Shown: positions 19,152 through 28,227, numbered from the stretch's first letter. The stretch: 44,948 bases of DNA from Pseudomonadota bacterium (GCA_030538605.1 JAUNTQ010000019.1:1-44948); one strand, 5' to 3'. Notes: generated by a model not told the origin, from the letters alone. Made by a program: numbers and translations.

Positions 19152-21152
19152 ATGCCGCCCCTTTCTGCTCGTCTTCCTCTTTGTCTGCTGCCGCTGCTGC
19201 TTGTTCTGCCTGCCCATGCCGATGAAGAGGGCGCGGCGTCAACGCTCAAGCCGGTGGTGGTCACGGCCACGCGCACCGAGCGGGCGATGGACGACGCCCC
19301 CGTGCGCACCGAAGTGGTCACGCGCGAGGAGATCGAGCGCACCCATGCGCAAACGCTGACCCAGGCGCTGGAGAACGTGCCCGGCCTGCAACTGCGCGAG
19401 GTGCTGGGCAAATCGGGTTACGAACTCTCGCTGCAGGGCCTGGGCGCCGACCAGGTGCTGGTGCTGATCGACGGCCTGCCCATCACCGCCAGCACCGGCT
19501 CCACGGTCGATCTGAGCCAGTACCTGCTCAGTGACGTGGAGCGCATCGAGGTGGTCAAGGGCGCCAGCTCGGCGCAGTACGGCAGTTCGGCCATGGGTGG
19601 CGTGGTCAACGTCATCACGCGGCGCATTCCGGCCGGCTTCGGCGGCACGGCCACGCTGGATGCGGGCAGCTACGGCCGCCAGAACGACAGCGGCCGCCGC
19701 GTGGACGCCAACAACCGCCACGCCCGCTTTGCCCTGGGCGGCGGTGGCGAACGCTGGCGCCTGGCGCTGTCGGGCGACGTGGTCGATGACGCCGGTTTTG
19801 GCGTCAACCCCGACGCCTGGCCCCGCCAGGGCGACGCCAGCGGCCGCCAGCAACTGGCCGCGCGCGGCGAATGGCTGCCCAGTGCGCAAGGCCGCGTGTG
19901 GGCCGACGTGTCGCACTACACCGAAAAAGACACGCAGCGCTACAACGTCTTCGTGCCGCCCACCAACGTGCCGCAGCGCAAGCTCGAAGACATCACCCGC
20001 GAGCGCATCAGCGGCGGCGCGCACTGGCGCTTTGCCAGTGGCGTGCGCGCCGAGGTCAAGGGCGTGCACGAACAGTACGACAGCCATTCGCCCGGCTATT
20101 CGAACGAGGTGCTGGCCACCGACCGCCGCTCGCGCCAGCAGACGCAGCACCTGGGCACGCAGATCGACCTGCCCGCCTGGGGGCGGCAGTTGTGGATGGT
20201 GGGCACCGACTGGCGGCGCGAAACACTGACGCAGACCAGCAACGGCCTGTCCGAGCTGGGCGTGCCCGGCCGCGTGGCGCGCACCAGTGCCGAGCTGTTC
20301 GTGCAGAACAACGTCGTGCTCAACGACCGGTGGGAGCTGCTGCTGGGCCTGCGCGGCCAGCACGATTCGGGCTTTGGCAGCCATTGGGCGCCCAAGCTCA
20401 GCGTGCGCGGCAACCTGCTGCAAGCGGGCGACTGGCGCGGCGTGCTGCGCGCCAGCGTGGGCCAGGGCTACCGCGTGCCCAACCTGAAAGAGCGCTACTA
20501 CCTGTTCGACCACAGCGCGCTGGGCTACGTGGTCACGGGCAACCCGCGGCTCAAGCCCGAATCGTCCACCAGCCTTCAGCTGGGCGGCAGCCTGAGCCAG
20601 GGCGATCGGCTGTCGATCGACGCCAACTTGTTTCTCAACCGCCTGCGCGACCTGATCCAGACCGACGAAGCCAACGCCGTCACCACCGAGGGCGGCATCA
20701 CCACCTACACCTACGCCAACGTGGCGCGCGCGCGCACCAGCGGGCTGGAGACCAGCGTGCGCTGGCGCGCCAGCAAGGCGCTGACGCTCAACGCCGCCTA
20801 CACCTACACCCGCACGCGCGACCTGGTCAGCGGCGGCGAGCTGACGCGCCGCCCGCGTGACATCGTGCGCCTGGGCGCCGACTGGCGCGTGCAGCCGGCC
20901 ACCGTGCTCAGTCTGCGCCTGCGCCACCAGGGCAGCGAACTGGTGGGCAGCACCAGCGGCGCGCGCTCGCCCGGCTGGCGCACGCTGGACTTGAGCGTCA
21001 ACCACAGGGTGGGCCGCGCCACCACGCTGTTTGCCGGCGTCAACAACCTCACCAACCGCCAGCGCGACTTTGCCAGCCCAAGCGACTTCGGCCCGGTGGC
21101 CGGGCGCTTCATCTACGTCGGCGCCAGGCTCGCCTTCGGCAACGAACTTTGA
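19152..21152 (+). CDS. hmuR: TonB-dependent heme receptor (outer membrane)
   Basis: This 666-residue outer-membrane receptor should bind heme or a heme carrier and import heme using TonB energy. A signal peptide (MPPLSARLPLCLLPLLLVLP, cut after AHA) is followed by a TonB box region (KPVVVTATRTER) and the plug domain (about 45-160, with VEVVKGASSAQYGSSAMGG-like sequence around IEVVKGASSAQYG). The 22-strand barrel follows, including the conserved GYRVPNLKERYYLF and NPRLKPESS and ending in RFIYVGARLAFGNEL. The substrate is inferred from the hmuSTUV genes downstream; the barrel also resembles BtuB-type receptors. An in-frame TTG at 19125 would break the signal peptide pattern. Confidence 0.88.
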   Translation: MPPLSARLPLCLLPLLLVLPAHADEEGAASTLKPVVVTATRTERAMDDAPVRTEVVTREEIERTHAQTLTQALENVPGLQLREVLGKSGYELSLQGLGADQVLVLIDGLPITASTGSTVDLSQYLLSDVERIEVVKGASSAQYGSSAMGGVVNVITRRIPAGFGGTATLDAGSYGRQNDSGRRVDANNRHARFALGGGGERWRLALSGDVVDDAGFGVNPDAWPRQGDASGRQQLAARGEWLPSAQGRVWADVSHYTEKDTQRYNVFVPPTNVPQRKLEDITRERISGGAHWRFASGVRAEVKGVHEQYDSHSPGYSNEVLATDRRSRQQTQHLGTQIDLPAWGRQLWMVGTDWRRETLTQTSNGLSELGVPGRVARTSAELFVQNNVVLNDRWELLLGLRGQHDSGFGSHWAPKLSVRGNLLQAGDWRGVLRASVGQGYRVPNLKERYYLFDHSALGYVVTGNPRLKPESSTSLQLGGSLSQGDRLSIDANLFLNRLRDLIQTDEANAVTTEGGITTYTYANVARARTSGLETSVRWRASKALTLNAAYTYTRTRDLVSGGELTRRPRDIVRLGADWRVQPATVLSLRLRHQGSELVGSTSGARSPGWRTLDLSVNHRVGRATTLFAGVNNLTNRQRDFASPSDFGPVAGRFIYVGARLAFGNEL

Positions 21153-21173
21153 CCCTCTACCAGGAGACTTCTC

Positions 21174-22445
21174 ATGCACCCTCGCCCCACCCTGCGCCTC
21201 ATGCTCGCGGCCTGCGCCGCCGCCGCCCTCACCGCCTGCGGCGGCGGTGACGACTCGCCCACCACGCCCGTCGACCCCACGCCGACGCCCACCCCCAACA
21301 GCAAGTTCACCCGCTCGGCCACCTGGGCCTTCACCCTGCCGGCTGCCGGCCAGTCGGTCTGCTACGACTTCGACGCCCAGGCCGAAGTGGCCGGCTGCAC
21401 CGGCACCGCGTGGGACGTCAAGGTGGTCAGCGGCGGCCGCTCGGCCGAGCTGTTCACCAACAGCGGCCCCAGCGGCAGCGGCGCCGGCGGCGCCTTCGGC
21501 AGCCCCTTCGTGCACACCTGGGCCGATCTGCTGAAGTGGAACGACGCGCTGATCGACCCCGCCAGCGGCGCCATTCCCGCCACGCTGTACACGGCCGATG
21601 CGCCCAAGAGCGTGTTCACCGGCAGCAACAGCATTCAAAGCGCCATTTATGAATACGGCCTGAACGGCGGCCACCAGCTCAGTCCCAACTTCCGCGTGTT
21701 CCTGATCGCCACGAACAGCGCCTCGGCCGACATCACCGGGGCCGAAGGCGCGGTGTTTGCGCTGCAAGTCACCGGCTATTACGGCGGCCCCACCGGCACC
21801 GCCTCGGGCTGGCCGTCCATCCGCTGGGTCAACACGGCCAACCCGGCCGTGGTGAACACCGCCAGCCTCGACGCCACCGCCGGCTGGGTGTACTTCGACC
21901 TGTCCACCGGCACCGTCAGCAGCGAAGCGGGCAACTGGCACATCGCCTTCAACCGCTACAACGTCAAGCTCAACGGCGGCACATCGGGCAGAGGCACCGT
22001 GGCCGGTTTCCTGAGCAAAACGCCCGCCGGCTTTTACGAAGCCGACGGCAGCACGCCCGTGCCCGCCCAATTTGCCGCCACCACCCACCTGGCCGGCACC
22101 CTGGCCGACTTGACCGGCACGCAAACCGGCCCGCGCACGGCCGCCGCCTGGGTCAAGGACAGCATCGGCTCGCAACTGTCGCCCGCCTACACCGGCAGCT
22201 ACCCCAACGCGCTGGACTTTGGCTGGTACAGCTACTACCCCACCGACGCCGCCGCGGCCGCCGTCGGCCTGACGCAGCACCAGCTGCGCGCCAACCCCAG
22301 CGCCGCCACGCTGGTGCGATCGGGCGAAGGCCACAGCTACGCGCGCATGCACCTGGCCAGCATCCAGTACGCACCCGCCACCCCGGCCTACAACGGCGCG
22401 CAGACCTGGACTTTCCAGTTCGACGTGCAGCCCGCCGCGCAGTAA
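21174..22445 (+). CDS. HmuY-family heme-binding lipoprotein, apparently two-domain
   Basis: This 423-residue lipoprotein has a signal peptide ending in the lipobox LTAC (Cys22), then a Thr/Pro linker. HmuY proteins are surface hemophore-like proteins best known in Porphyromonas. The C-terminal half (about 236-420) has the family pattern WVYFDLSTGTV, NWHIAFNRYNVKLNGGTSG and TWTFQFDVQP. The N-terminal half (about 60-235) shows a similar order (CYDFDAQAEV, AWDVKVVSGGRSAELFTNSG), suggesting a duplicated domain. Its place between the receptor and hmuS supports capturing heme for the receptor. A ribosome binding site (AGGAGA) precedes the ATG. Confidence 0.8.
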   Translation: MHPRPTLRLMLAACAAAALTACGGGDDSPTTPVDPTPTPTPNSKFTRSATWAFTLPAAGQSVCYDFDAQAEVAGCTGTAWDVKVVSGGRSAELFTNSGPSGSGAGGAFGSPFVHTWADLLKWNDALIDPASGAIPATLYTADAPKSVFTGSNSIQSAIYEYGLNGGHQLSPNFRVFLIATNSASADITGAEGAVFALQVTGYYGGPTGTASGWPSIRWVNTANPAVVNTASLDATAGWVYFDLSTGTVSSEAGNWHIAFNRYNVKLNGGTSGRGTVAGFLSKTPAGFYEADGSTPVPAQFAATTHLAGTLADLTGTQTGPRTAAAWVKDSIGSQLSPAYTGSYPNALDFGWYSYYPTDAAAAAVGLTQHQLRANPSAATLVRSGEGHSYARMHLASIQYAPATPAYNGAQTWTFQFDVQPAAQ

Positions 22446-22473
22446 AGCCACCGCCACAGACCTGTTGCCCACC

Positions 22474-23571
22474 ATGTCGAATGCTATTGAAAAAGAAGCT
22501 GCTCGCGCAGACCAGGCAAGCGCCAGAGCCGCATTTTCCGCTGAACGCGCCCAGGGCCGCCGCGCGCTCGAAGCCGCGCGCGCCATCGGCCTGAGCGAAG
22601 GCGCCGCCGTGGCCGCCCACGTGGGCGCGCCCGCCGGCGGTGCACAGGCGCGCGCGCTGCGGCCCGACTGGCTGGCGCTGCTGCAAGCGCTGCAAGCCTG
22701 CGGCCCGCTGATGGCGCTGACCCGCAACGAACACGCCGTGCACGAAAAAACCGGCATCTACCAAAACGTCTCCGGCAACACCCGCATGGGCCTGGCGCTG
22801 GGGCCGGACATCGACTTGCGCCTGTTCCTCACCCACTGGCACGCCGGCTTTGCCTTTGCCGACCACCCCGCGCCGCCCAGCCTGCAGTTTTTTGACGCCA
22901 CGGGCCGCGCCGTGCACAAGGTCTTCGTGCGCGAAGCCACCGACCTGGCGGCCTGGCGGGCGGTGATCGACGCCTTCGCCCTGCCCGCCGATGCGCCCGC
23001 CACGGTTTTCAGCGCGCCCGCGCCGCCCCCCGCCGCCCGGCCCGACGCCGACATCGACCAAGGCGGCCTGCTGGGCGAATGGGCACAGCTGGAAGACACG
23101 CACGACTTCTTCGGCCTGCTCAAAGCCTACGGCGTGCAGCGCGAGCAGGCCCTGCGCCTGGCCGAAGGCCGCTTCACCCGCACGCTGGCAACCACCGCCG
23201 TGCGCGCGCTGCTGCTGGCGGCGGCGCTGGACGGCACGCCCATCATGTGCTTCGTCGGCAGCAGCGGCTGCACGCAAATCCACACCGGCCCCGTGCACCG
23301 CATCGAGCCCATGGACATGCGCGGCGCGCGCTGGCTGAACGTGCTCGACCCCGGCTTCAACCTGCACCTGCGCGAAGACGCCATCGCCCGCGTCTGGGTG
23401 GTCGAAAAGCCCACCACCGACGGCGTGGTCACCGCCGTGGAAGTGTTCGACGCCCAGGGCGAAGTCATCGCCATGTTCTTTGGCGAGCGCAAGCCAGGCG
23501 TGCCCGAACTGCCCGCCTGGCGCGCGCTGGTGGCCGACCTGCCGCCGCTGACCGAGCCGGTGGCGGCATGA
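22474..23571 (+). CDS. hmuS: Hemin-degrading/heme-trafficking factor HmuS
   Basis: This 365-residue cytoplasmic protein of the HmuS/ChuS family receives imported heme and releases or degrades it. Two similar halves are visible. The first has RNEHAVHEKTGIYQNVSGN and LFLTHWHAGFAF. The second has CFVGSSGCTQIHTGPVHRI and LNVLDPGFNLHLREDAIARV, as in the family. The extreme N-terminus (EKEAARADQASARAAF) is encoded by a stretch that resembles one of the dispersed hairpins. The stop overlaps the hmuT start (ATGA). Confidence 0.9.
   Translation: MSNAIEKEAARADQASARAAFSAERAQGRRALEAARAIGLSEGAAVAAHVGAPAGGAQARALRPDWLALLQALQACGPLMALTRNEHAVHEKTGIYQNVSGNTRMGLALGPDIDLRLFLTHWHAGFAFADHPAPPSLQFFDATGRAVHKVFVREATDLAAWRAVIDAFALPADAPATVFSAPAPPPAARPDADIDQGGLLGEWAQLEDTHDFFGLLKAYGVQREQALRLAEGRFTRTLATTAVRALLLAAALDGTPIMCFVGSSGCTQIHTGPVHRIEPMDMRGARWLNVLDPGFNLHLREDAIARVWVVEKPTTDGVVTAVEVFDAQGEVIAMFFGERKPGVPELPAWRALVADLPPLTEPVAA
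22484..22537. repeat. Hairpin-like sequence inside the hmuS start region
   Basis: TTGAAAAAGAAGCTGCTCGC closely resembles the left arm of the long hairpin family (AAAAGGAGCTGCTTGCGCA), and GCAAGCGCCAGAGCCGCATT resembles a matching right arm. The similarity is imperfect, and chance in GC-rich coding DNA is possible. Confidence 0.4.
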
Positions 23572-24446
23572 CGGGCACGCCCTTGGCCAAACGCCGCGCG
23601 GCCCTGCGCGCAGGCGCCGCCCTGGCGCTGGCCGCCGCCCTGCCCGCCCGCGCGCAGGCCGCGCCGCGCCTGGTCACCCTGGGCGGGCCCATCACCGAAG
23701 CGGTCTATCTGCTGGGCGCGCAAGACCTGCTGGTGGGCACCGACACCACCAGCACCTACCCCGACGCGGCGCAGCGCACACCCAAGGTGGGCTACTTCCG
23801 CCAGCTGTCGGCCGAAGGACTGCTGGCGCTGGAACCCACAGCCATCGTCGCCAACGCCGAAGCCGGCCCCCCGCTGGTGCTGGAGCAACTGCGCGGCGCC
23901 GGCGTGCGCGTGGACGTGGTGCCCGTCACGCACGACTGGGCCGAAGTGCAGGCCAAGCTCGCCGCCGTGGGCCGCGCCACCGGGCGCGAGGCCGCCGCGC
24001 GCGAGGTGCAGGCGCGGCTGGACGCCGACTGGCAAGCCGCGCAGGCCGAAGTGGCCAACGCGCTGGCCCGCCAGCCGCGCCGCCCGCGCGCGCTGTTCAT
24101 CCTGGGCCACGGCACCTCACCCAGCGTGGCCGGCGCGGGCACGGGGGCCGATGCGCTCATTCGCCTCATCGGCTGCGACAACGCCATGCAGGGCTACCGC
24201 GGCTACCGCGCCATGACGGCCGAAGGCATGGCCCAGGCCGCGCCCGACGTGCTGCTGACCACCACCGAAGGCATCGCCGCGCAAGGCGGCATCGAGCGCT
24301 TGTGGGCCCGCCCCGGCATGGCGCTGGTGCCCGCCTACGCCGCGCGGCGCCTCGTCGCGCGCGACGCGCTCGAAATGATGGGCTTTGGCCCGCGCCTGCC
24401 GCAAACCGTGCGGGCGCTGCACCGCGCCGTGGTGCGCGGCGCATGA
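23568..24446 (+). CDS. hmuT: Heme ABC transporter periplasmic binding protein HmuT
   Basis: This 292-residue protein of the class III (FecB/BtuF-like) binding family collects heme in the periplasm for HmuUV. A Tat- or Sec-like signal region KRRAALRAGAALALAAALPA ends near ARAQA. The mature part starts PRLVTLGGPITEAVYLLGAQ, and GTDTTSTYPDAAQRTPKVGY is characteristic of HmuT. Later motifs are MTAEGMAQAAPDVLLTT and MMGFGPRLPQTV. It overlaps hmuS by 4 bases. Unlike typical operons, a 362-base repeat patch separates it from hmuU. Confidence 0.92.
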   Translation: MTGTPLAKRRAALRAGAALALAAALPARAQAAPRLVTLGGPITEAVYLLGAQDLLVGTDTTSTYPDAAQRTPKVGYFRQLSAEGLLALEPTAIVANAEAGPPLVLEQLRGAGVRVDVVPVTHDWAEVQAKLAAVGRATGREAAAREVQARLDADWQAAQAEVANALARQPRRPRALFILGHGTSPSVAGAGTGADALIRLIGCDNAMQGYRGYRAMTAEGMAQAAPDVLLTTTEGIAAQGGIERLWARPGMALVPAYAARRLVARDALEMMGFGPRLPQTVRALHRAVVRGA

Positions 24447-24476
24447 CGCCGGGTGACCCCGCATGGCAAGCCCCGG

Positions 24477-24507
24477 CTTGGCAGGAGCGAGCCTGCCCGC
24501 TCCCACA
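24477..24507. repeat. REP-like fragment after hmuT
   Basis: GCGAGCCTGCCCGCTCCCAC and the flanking GGCAGGAGCG form an imperfect hairpin of the same type as the longer unit at 24689. It lies in the 362-base gap between hmuT and hmuU. Confidence 0.6.
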
Positions 24508-24688
24508 AAAAGACCAAGACGACACACGGCCTCAGCCTCGCCTTCGACAACGGCGCTTCACGCCATGACAAATGATGAATTTCATTGTGGTCTGGGGTAT
24601 ATGCCGACAACGCTTGCTCATCAAGCGCTGGCAGTCCATTGTCAATGGGGTATATGGCTGGACAAGCACCCGGTCAACGAGCCGCCTT

Positions 24689-24761
24689 GTGGGAGCGGGC
24701 TTGCCCGCGATGGGGCGCACCGCCCGGTGCTGGCGCCCATCGCGGCCAAGCCCGCTCCCAC
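24689..24761. repeat. REP-like inverted pair between hmuT and hmuU
   Basis: GTGGGAGCGGGCTTGCCCGC (left) pairs with GCGGCCAAGCCCGCTCCCAC (right) over about 26 bases with one mismatch and an internal GC-rich loop. The unit resembles REP/BIME elements common in Pseudomonas. Between 24560 and 24660 there is further non-coding, AT-richer sequence with two GGGGTATATG boxes of unknown meaning. Confidence 0.8.
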
Positions 24762-24808
24762 CAAAGAAACAGTCCGCTCGCATTTCATGCGCGCCCTGGA
24801 AAACTGAA

Positions 24809-25897
24809 ATGTCGCCCACTCCCACCGCCTCCCCGGCCGCCTGGCATCGCCAGCCCGCCGCCGTCTGGCTGGGCGGCGGCGGGCTGCTTTTGCTGGCCTT
24901 CACGCTGGGCGCGGCGCATGGTGCCTACGCCATCGCGCCGTCGGAGCTGGCCGCCATCGTGGGGCAGGCGCTGCGGCGCGCGCTGGGGCTGGCCGCGCCC
25001 GCGCCCGACACGGCCGCGCTGGTCTTCACCTCCATCCGCCTGCCGCGCCTGCTGCTGGGCATGGCCGCCGGCGCCGGACTGGGGCTGGCCGGGGCGCTGA
25101 TGCAGGGGCTGTTTCGCAACCCACTGGCCGACCCCGGCCTGGTGGGCGTCAGCAGCGGGGCCGCGCTGGCGGCGGGCCTGATCATCGTGCTGGGCGCCGC
25201 GCTGGCACCCGATCTGCCGCGCCAGCTGGGCAGCTGGGCGCTGGTGGCCGCCGCCTTTGCGGGCGGTCTGGGGGTGACGGCGCTGATCTACCTGCTGGCG
25301 CAAACCGGCGGCGGCACGCACGTGGCACTGATGCTGCTGGCCGGCATTGCCATCAACGCGCTGGCCGGCGCCGGGCTGGGCTACCTCAGCACCATCGGCA
25401 CCGACGAGCAGATGCGCAATCTTCAGTTCTGGCTGCTGGGCAGCCTGGGCGGCGCGCGCTGGAGCGCGGTGCTGGGGGTGCTGACCGTGTGCGCGCTGGC
25501 GCTGCTGCTGGGCCTGCGGCTAGCCCAGCCGCTCAACGCCATCGCCCTGGGCGAGGCGCAGGCCAGCGCGCTGGGCGTGCCGGTGGAGCGCGTCAAGCGC
25601 GCCGCCGTGGTGGTGGCCGCGCTGGTGGTGGGCGCGGTGACGGCCACCACCGGCATCATCGGCTTCATCGGCCTGGTGGCGCCGCACATGGTGCGCCTGC
25701 TGGTGGGGCCCGACCACCGCCTGGTGCTGCCCGGCGCTGCCCTGCTGGGCGCGGCGCTGGTGCTGGGGGCCGATGCGCTGGCGCGCACCCTGGTCGCCCC
25801 GGCCGAGCTGCCGCTGGGCGTGCTCACCGCCGCGCTGGGCGCGCCTTTTTTCTTGCTGCTGCTGCGCGGGCAACGCAGACGCCTGGTGGCGCCGTGA
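24809..25897 (+). CDS. hmuU: Heme ABC transporter permease HmuU
   Basis: This 362-residue FecCD-family permease forms the inner-membrane channel with HmuV. Signatures are RLPRLLLGMAAGAGLGLAGA, MQGLFRNPLADPGLVGVSSG, and the ATPase-coupling segment followed by TGIIGFIGLVAPHMVRLLVG. About ten membrane helices are expected. The ATG at 24809 gives a family-like N-terminus; the frame is open further upstream only through repeat DNA. The stop overlaps the hmuV start. Confidence 0.92.
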   Translation: MSPTPTASPAAWHRQPAAVWLGGGGLLLLAFTLGAAHGAYAIAPSELAAIVGQALRRALGLAAPAPDTAALVFTSIRLPRLLLGMAAGAGLGLAGALMQGLFRNPLADPGLVGVSSGAALAAGLIIVLGAALAPDLPRQLGSWALVAAAFAGGLGVTALIYLLAQTGGGTHVALMLLAGIAINALAGAGLGYLSTIGTDEQMRNLQFWLLGSLGGARWSAVLGVLTVCALALLLGLRLAQPLNAIALGEAQASALGVPVERVKRAAVVVAALVVGAVTATTGIIGFIGLVAPHMVRLLVGPDHRLVLPGAALLGAALVLGADALARTLVAPAELPLGVLTAALGAPFFLLLLRGQRRRLVAP

Positions 25898-26787
25898 TGC
25901 CGGTCAGCGAACGCGTGGACATGGCCACCGCCCAGGCCGGCCTGCATGGCGGCGAGCACCTGGACAGCCACTGCGGCGCATGCGAAAGGCCCGCGCTGGA
26001 TGACGAGCAGGCGCTGCGCGCCGAAGGCGTGGGCGTGTCGGTGGGCGCGACCGCGCTGCTGCGCGGGGTGAACGTGACGCTGCACGCGGGCCGCGTCACG
26101 GCGCTGCTGGGCCCCAACGGCGCCGGCAAATCGACCCTGCTGGGCGTGCTGGCCGGGCAGCGCCAGCCCACGCGCGGGCAGGCGCGGCTGGCCGGGCGGG
26201 CGCTGGCGCAGTGGCGCGGCGATGCGCTGGCGCGCGTGCGCGCGGTGATGCCGCAGCACGGCCCGGTGGCCTTCGACTTTCGCGTGGGCGAAATCGTGGC
26301 GCTCGGGCGCTACCCGCACCGGCTGCGCCCCAGCGCGCACGAAGCGGCCATCGTGCCCGCCGCGCTGGCGCTCACCGGTGTGACGCACCTGGCCGATCGG
26401 CACTACGCCAGCCTCTCGGGCGGCGAGCAGGCGCGCACGCAACTGGCGCGCGTGCTGGCGCAGCTGTGGGAGCCCGCCGCCCCCGGCGCCCCGCGCTGGC
26501 TGCTGCTGGACGAACCCACCGCCGCGCTCGACTGGGCGCACCAGATGCAGCTGATGGACACCGTGCGCCGCTGGGCACACGCCGAAGGCGTGGGCGTGGT
26601 GGTCGTGCTGCACGACCTGAACCTGGCCCTGCGCTACGCCGACGACGCCGTCGTGCTCTCGCAAGGCACGCTGGTGGCCGCTGGCGCCTGCGCCGAAGTG
26701 CTCACGCCCGCGCTGGTGCAGCAGATCTGGCAGGTGCGCTGCCAGCGGCTCGACCTGGGCGACGGCGTGGCGCGGCTGGCGGCATGA
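25897..26787 (+). CDS. hmuV: Heme ABC transporter ATPase HmuV
   Basis: This 296-residue ATPase powers heme import. It shows Walker A GPNGAGKS (72-79), signature LSGGEQ (173-178), Walker B WLLLDEP (201-207) and the H-loop VVVLHDLN. From this start an extra N-terminal stretch of about 40 residues (with HCGACER) precedes the usual beginning EGVGVSVGATALLRG. The start is chosen because its ATG overlaps the hmuU stop; an ATG at 25921 or a later one is possible. It is followed by hairpin copy 3. Confidence 0.92.
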   Translation: MPVSERVDMATAQAGLHGGEHLDSHCGACERPALDDEQALRAEGVGVSVGATALLRGVNVTLHAGRVTALLGPNGAGKSTLLGVLAGQRQPTRGQARLAGRALAQWRGDALARVRAVMPQHGPVAFDFRVGEIVALGRYPHRLRPSAHEAAIVPAALALTGVTHLADRHYASLSGGEQARTQLARVLAQLWEPAAPGAPRWLLLDEPTAALDWAHQMQLMDTVRRWAHAEGVGVVVVLHDLNLALRYADDAVVLSQGTLVAAGACAEVLTPALVQQIWQVRCQRLDLGDGVARLAA

Positions 26788-26846
26788 GGGCGGGGCGGGT
26801 GGTCTCGACGCCGGGCGGGCTGCGGGTGCCTGGGTCGAAGTTCTGA

Positions 26847-26942
26847 TTAAAAAGGAGCTGTTTGCGCAGGATATAAAACAAATTCAGATATAAAACCATC
26901 TGAAATAACCGTTCAACAAGCGCAAGCAGCTTCCTTTTATTT
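26847..26942. repeat. AT-rich long-hairpin element, copy 3 (between convergent hmuV and nemA)
   Basis: The arms AAAAAGGAGCTGTTTGCGC and GCGCAAGCAGCTTCCTTTTA pair imperfectly. Its loop TTCAGATATAAAACCATCTG is the reverse complement of the loop of copy 4, so the element has an orientation. It can end transcription from both sides. Confidence 0.88.
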
Positions 26943-26974
26943 GAATGTCTTGCACCTGAATGCTGGATGGGCCT

Positions 26975-28102
26975 TCAGTCGCCCAGCGCCGGGTAGTCGG
27001 TGTAGCCCTTGGCGCTGCCGCCGTAGAGGGTGGTTTTGTCCAACGCCTGGTAGGGGCCGCCGTGGCGGATGCGGGTGGCGAGGTCGGGCATGCTGATGAA
27101 GGCTTTGCCGAAGGCGACGAGGTCGGCGTGGCCGCTGGCGATGGCGGCTTCGGCCATGTCGGGGGTGTAGCCGTTGTTGACCATCCATGCGCCCTGGCCG
27201 CCTGCGTCGCGGTAGGCGGCTTTCAGGGCGGCGTAGTCGAAGGGGCGGTCTTCGATTTCGCGCGGGCCGCCGGTGGCACCTTCGATGATGTGGATGTAGG
27301 CTAGGCCGAGCTTGGCGAGCTGGCGGATGAGGTAATCGAACAGGGGCTGCGGGTCGGCGTCGGTGATGTCGTTGGCGGGGGTGACGGGCGAGAGGCGGAT
27401 GCCGACGCGGTCTGCGCCGACGGCGTCGATGACGGCGCGGGTGACTTCGAGCATGAGGCGGGCGCGGTTCTTGATGGCGCCGCCGTAGTCGTCGGTGCGC
27501 TGGTTGGCACCGGTTTTCAGGAATTGGTCGAGCAGGTAGCCGTTGGCACCGTGGATTTCGACGCCGTCGAAGCCGGCCGATTGCACGGCGTTGCGGGCGG
27601 CGGCGGCGTAGTCGTGGACGATGGGCGGGATTTCGTGGCGGTGCAGCGCGCGGGGGGCGCTGACGGGGATGAAGTGGCCCTGGCCTTCGTCGTTGAAGAC
27701 GTAGGTTTTGGCGTGGGCGCGCAGGGCCGAGGGGGCAACGGGGTCGGCGTTGCCGGGTTGCAGGATGTGGTGCGAGATGCGGCCCACGTGCCAGAGCTGG
27801 CAGACGATCTTGCCGCCTTGCGCGTGTACGGCCTGGGTGACGTGCTTCCAGCCGTCGAGCTGGGGGGTTTCGTACAGGCCGGGCACGTCGGCATAGCCTT
27901 GGGCCTGGGGGCTGATGGCGGTGGCTTCGCTGACGATGAGGGCTGCGCCGGTTGCGGGGTTGGCGCGCTGGGCGTAGTACTGGGCCATGAGCGCGGTGGG
28001 CACGGCAGCGGGGGCGCGGTTGCGCGTGAGCGGGGCCATGACGATGCGGCTGGCGAGGTCGATGCTGCCCATGTCCAGCGGGGAAAAGAGGGTTTGGCTC
28101 AT
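26975..28102 (-). CDS. Old yellow enzyme family alkene reductase (NemA-like)
   Basis: This 375-residue FMN-dependent reductase of activated alkenes, N-ethylmaleimide or nitroesters has a TIM barrel starting MSQTLFSPLDMGSIDLASRI. Family motifs are APLTRNRA, CQLWHVGRISH and the substrate-binding pair in EIHGANGYLLDQF (His184 and Asn187, with Tyr189 as proton donor). NQRTDDYGGAIKNRARLMLE follows. AAGGA lies before the ATG; the frame is open upstream but that sequence is not family-like. It is divergent from an MFS gene, with an inverted repeat in the gap that may bind a regulator. Confidence 0.92.
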   Translation of the reverse strand: MSQTLFSPLDMGSIDLASRIVMAPLTRNRAPAAVPTALMAQYYAQRANPATGAALIVSEATAISPQAQGYADVPGLYETPQLDGWKHVTQAVHAQGGKIVCQLWHVGRISHHILQPGNADPVAPSALRAHAKTYVFNDEGQGHFIPVSAPRALHRHEIPPIVHDYAAAARNAVQSAGFDGVEIHGANGYLLDQFLKTGANQRTDDYGGAIKNRARLMLEVTRAVIDAVGADRVGIRLSPVTPANDITDADPQPLFDYLIRQLAKLGLAYIHIIEGATGGPREIEDRPFDYAALKAAYRDAGGQGAWMVNNGYTPDMAEAAIASGHADLVAFGKAFISMPDLATRIRHGGPYQALDKTTLYGGSAKGYTDYPALGD

Positions 28103-28227
28103 GGCGAATCCTTGATGTGACGGCGCAAATTGTGCGCCATGCGCCGGGCGTGAAAGCGGCAGGGGTGGCCCACAATGGTTGACATGGAACATGACTTCGC
28201 TTGGCTTGATGACCGGCGCTGGCGCGC

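Noticed and set aside
19239-22757. A 1172-codon open frame on the minus strand across the receptor and HmuY-like genes
   Set aside because: It is antisense to well-recognised genes and its translation is low-complexity (Gly/Ala/Val-rich), as expected from GC-rich codon bias on the other strand.
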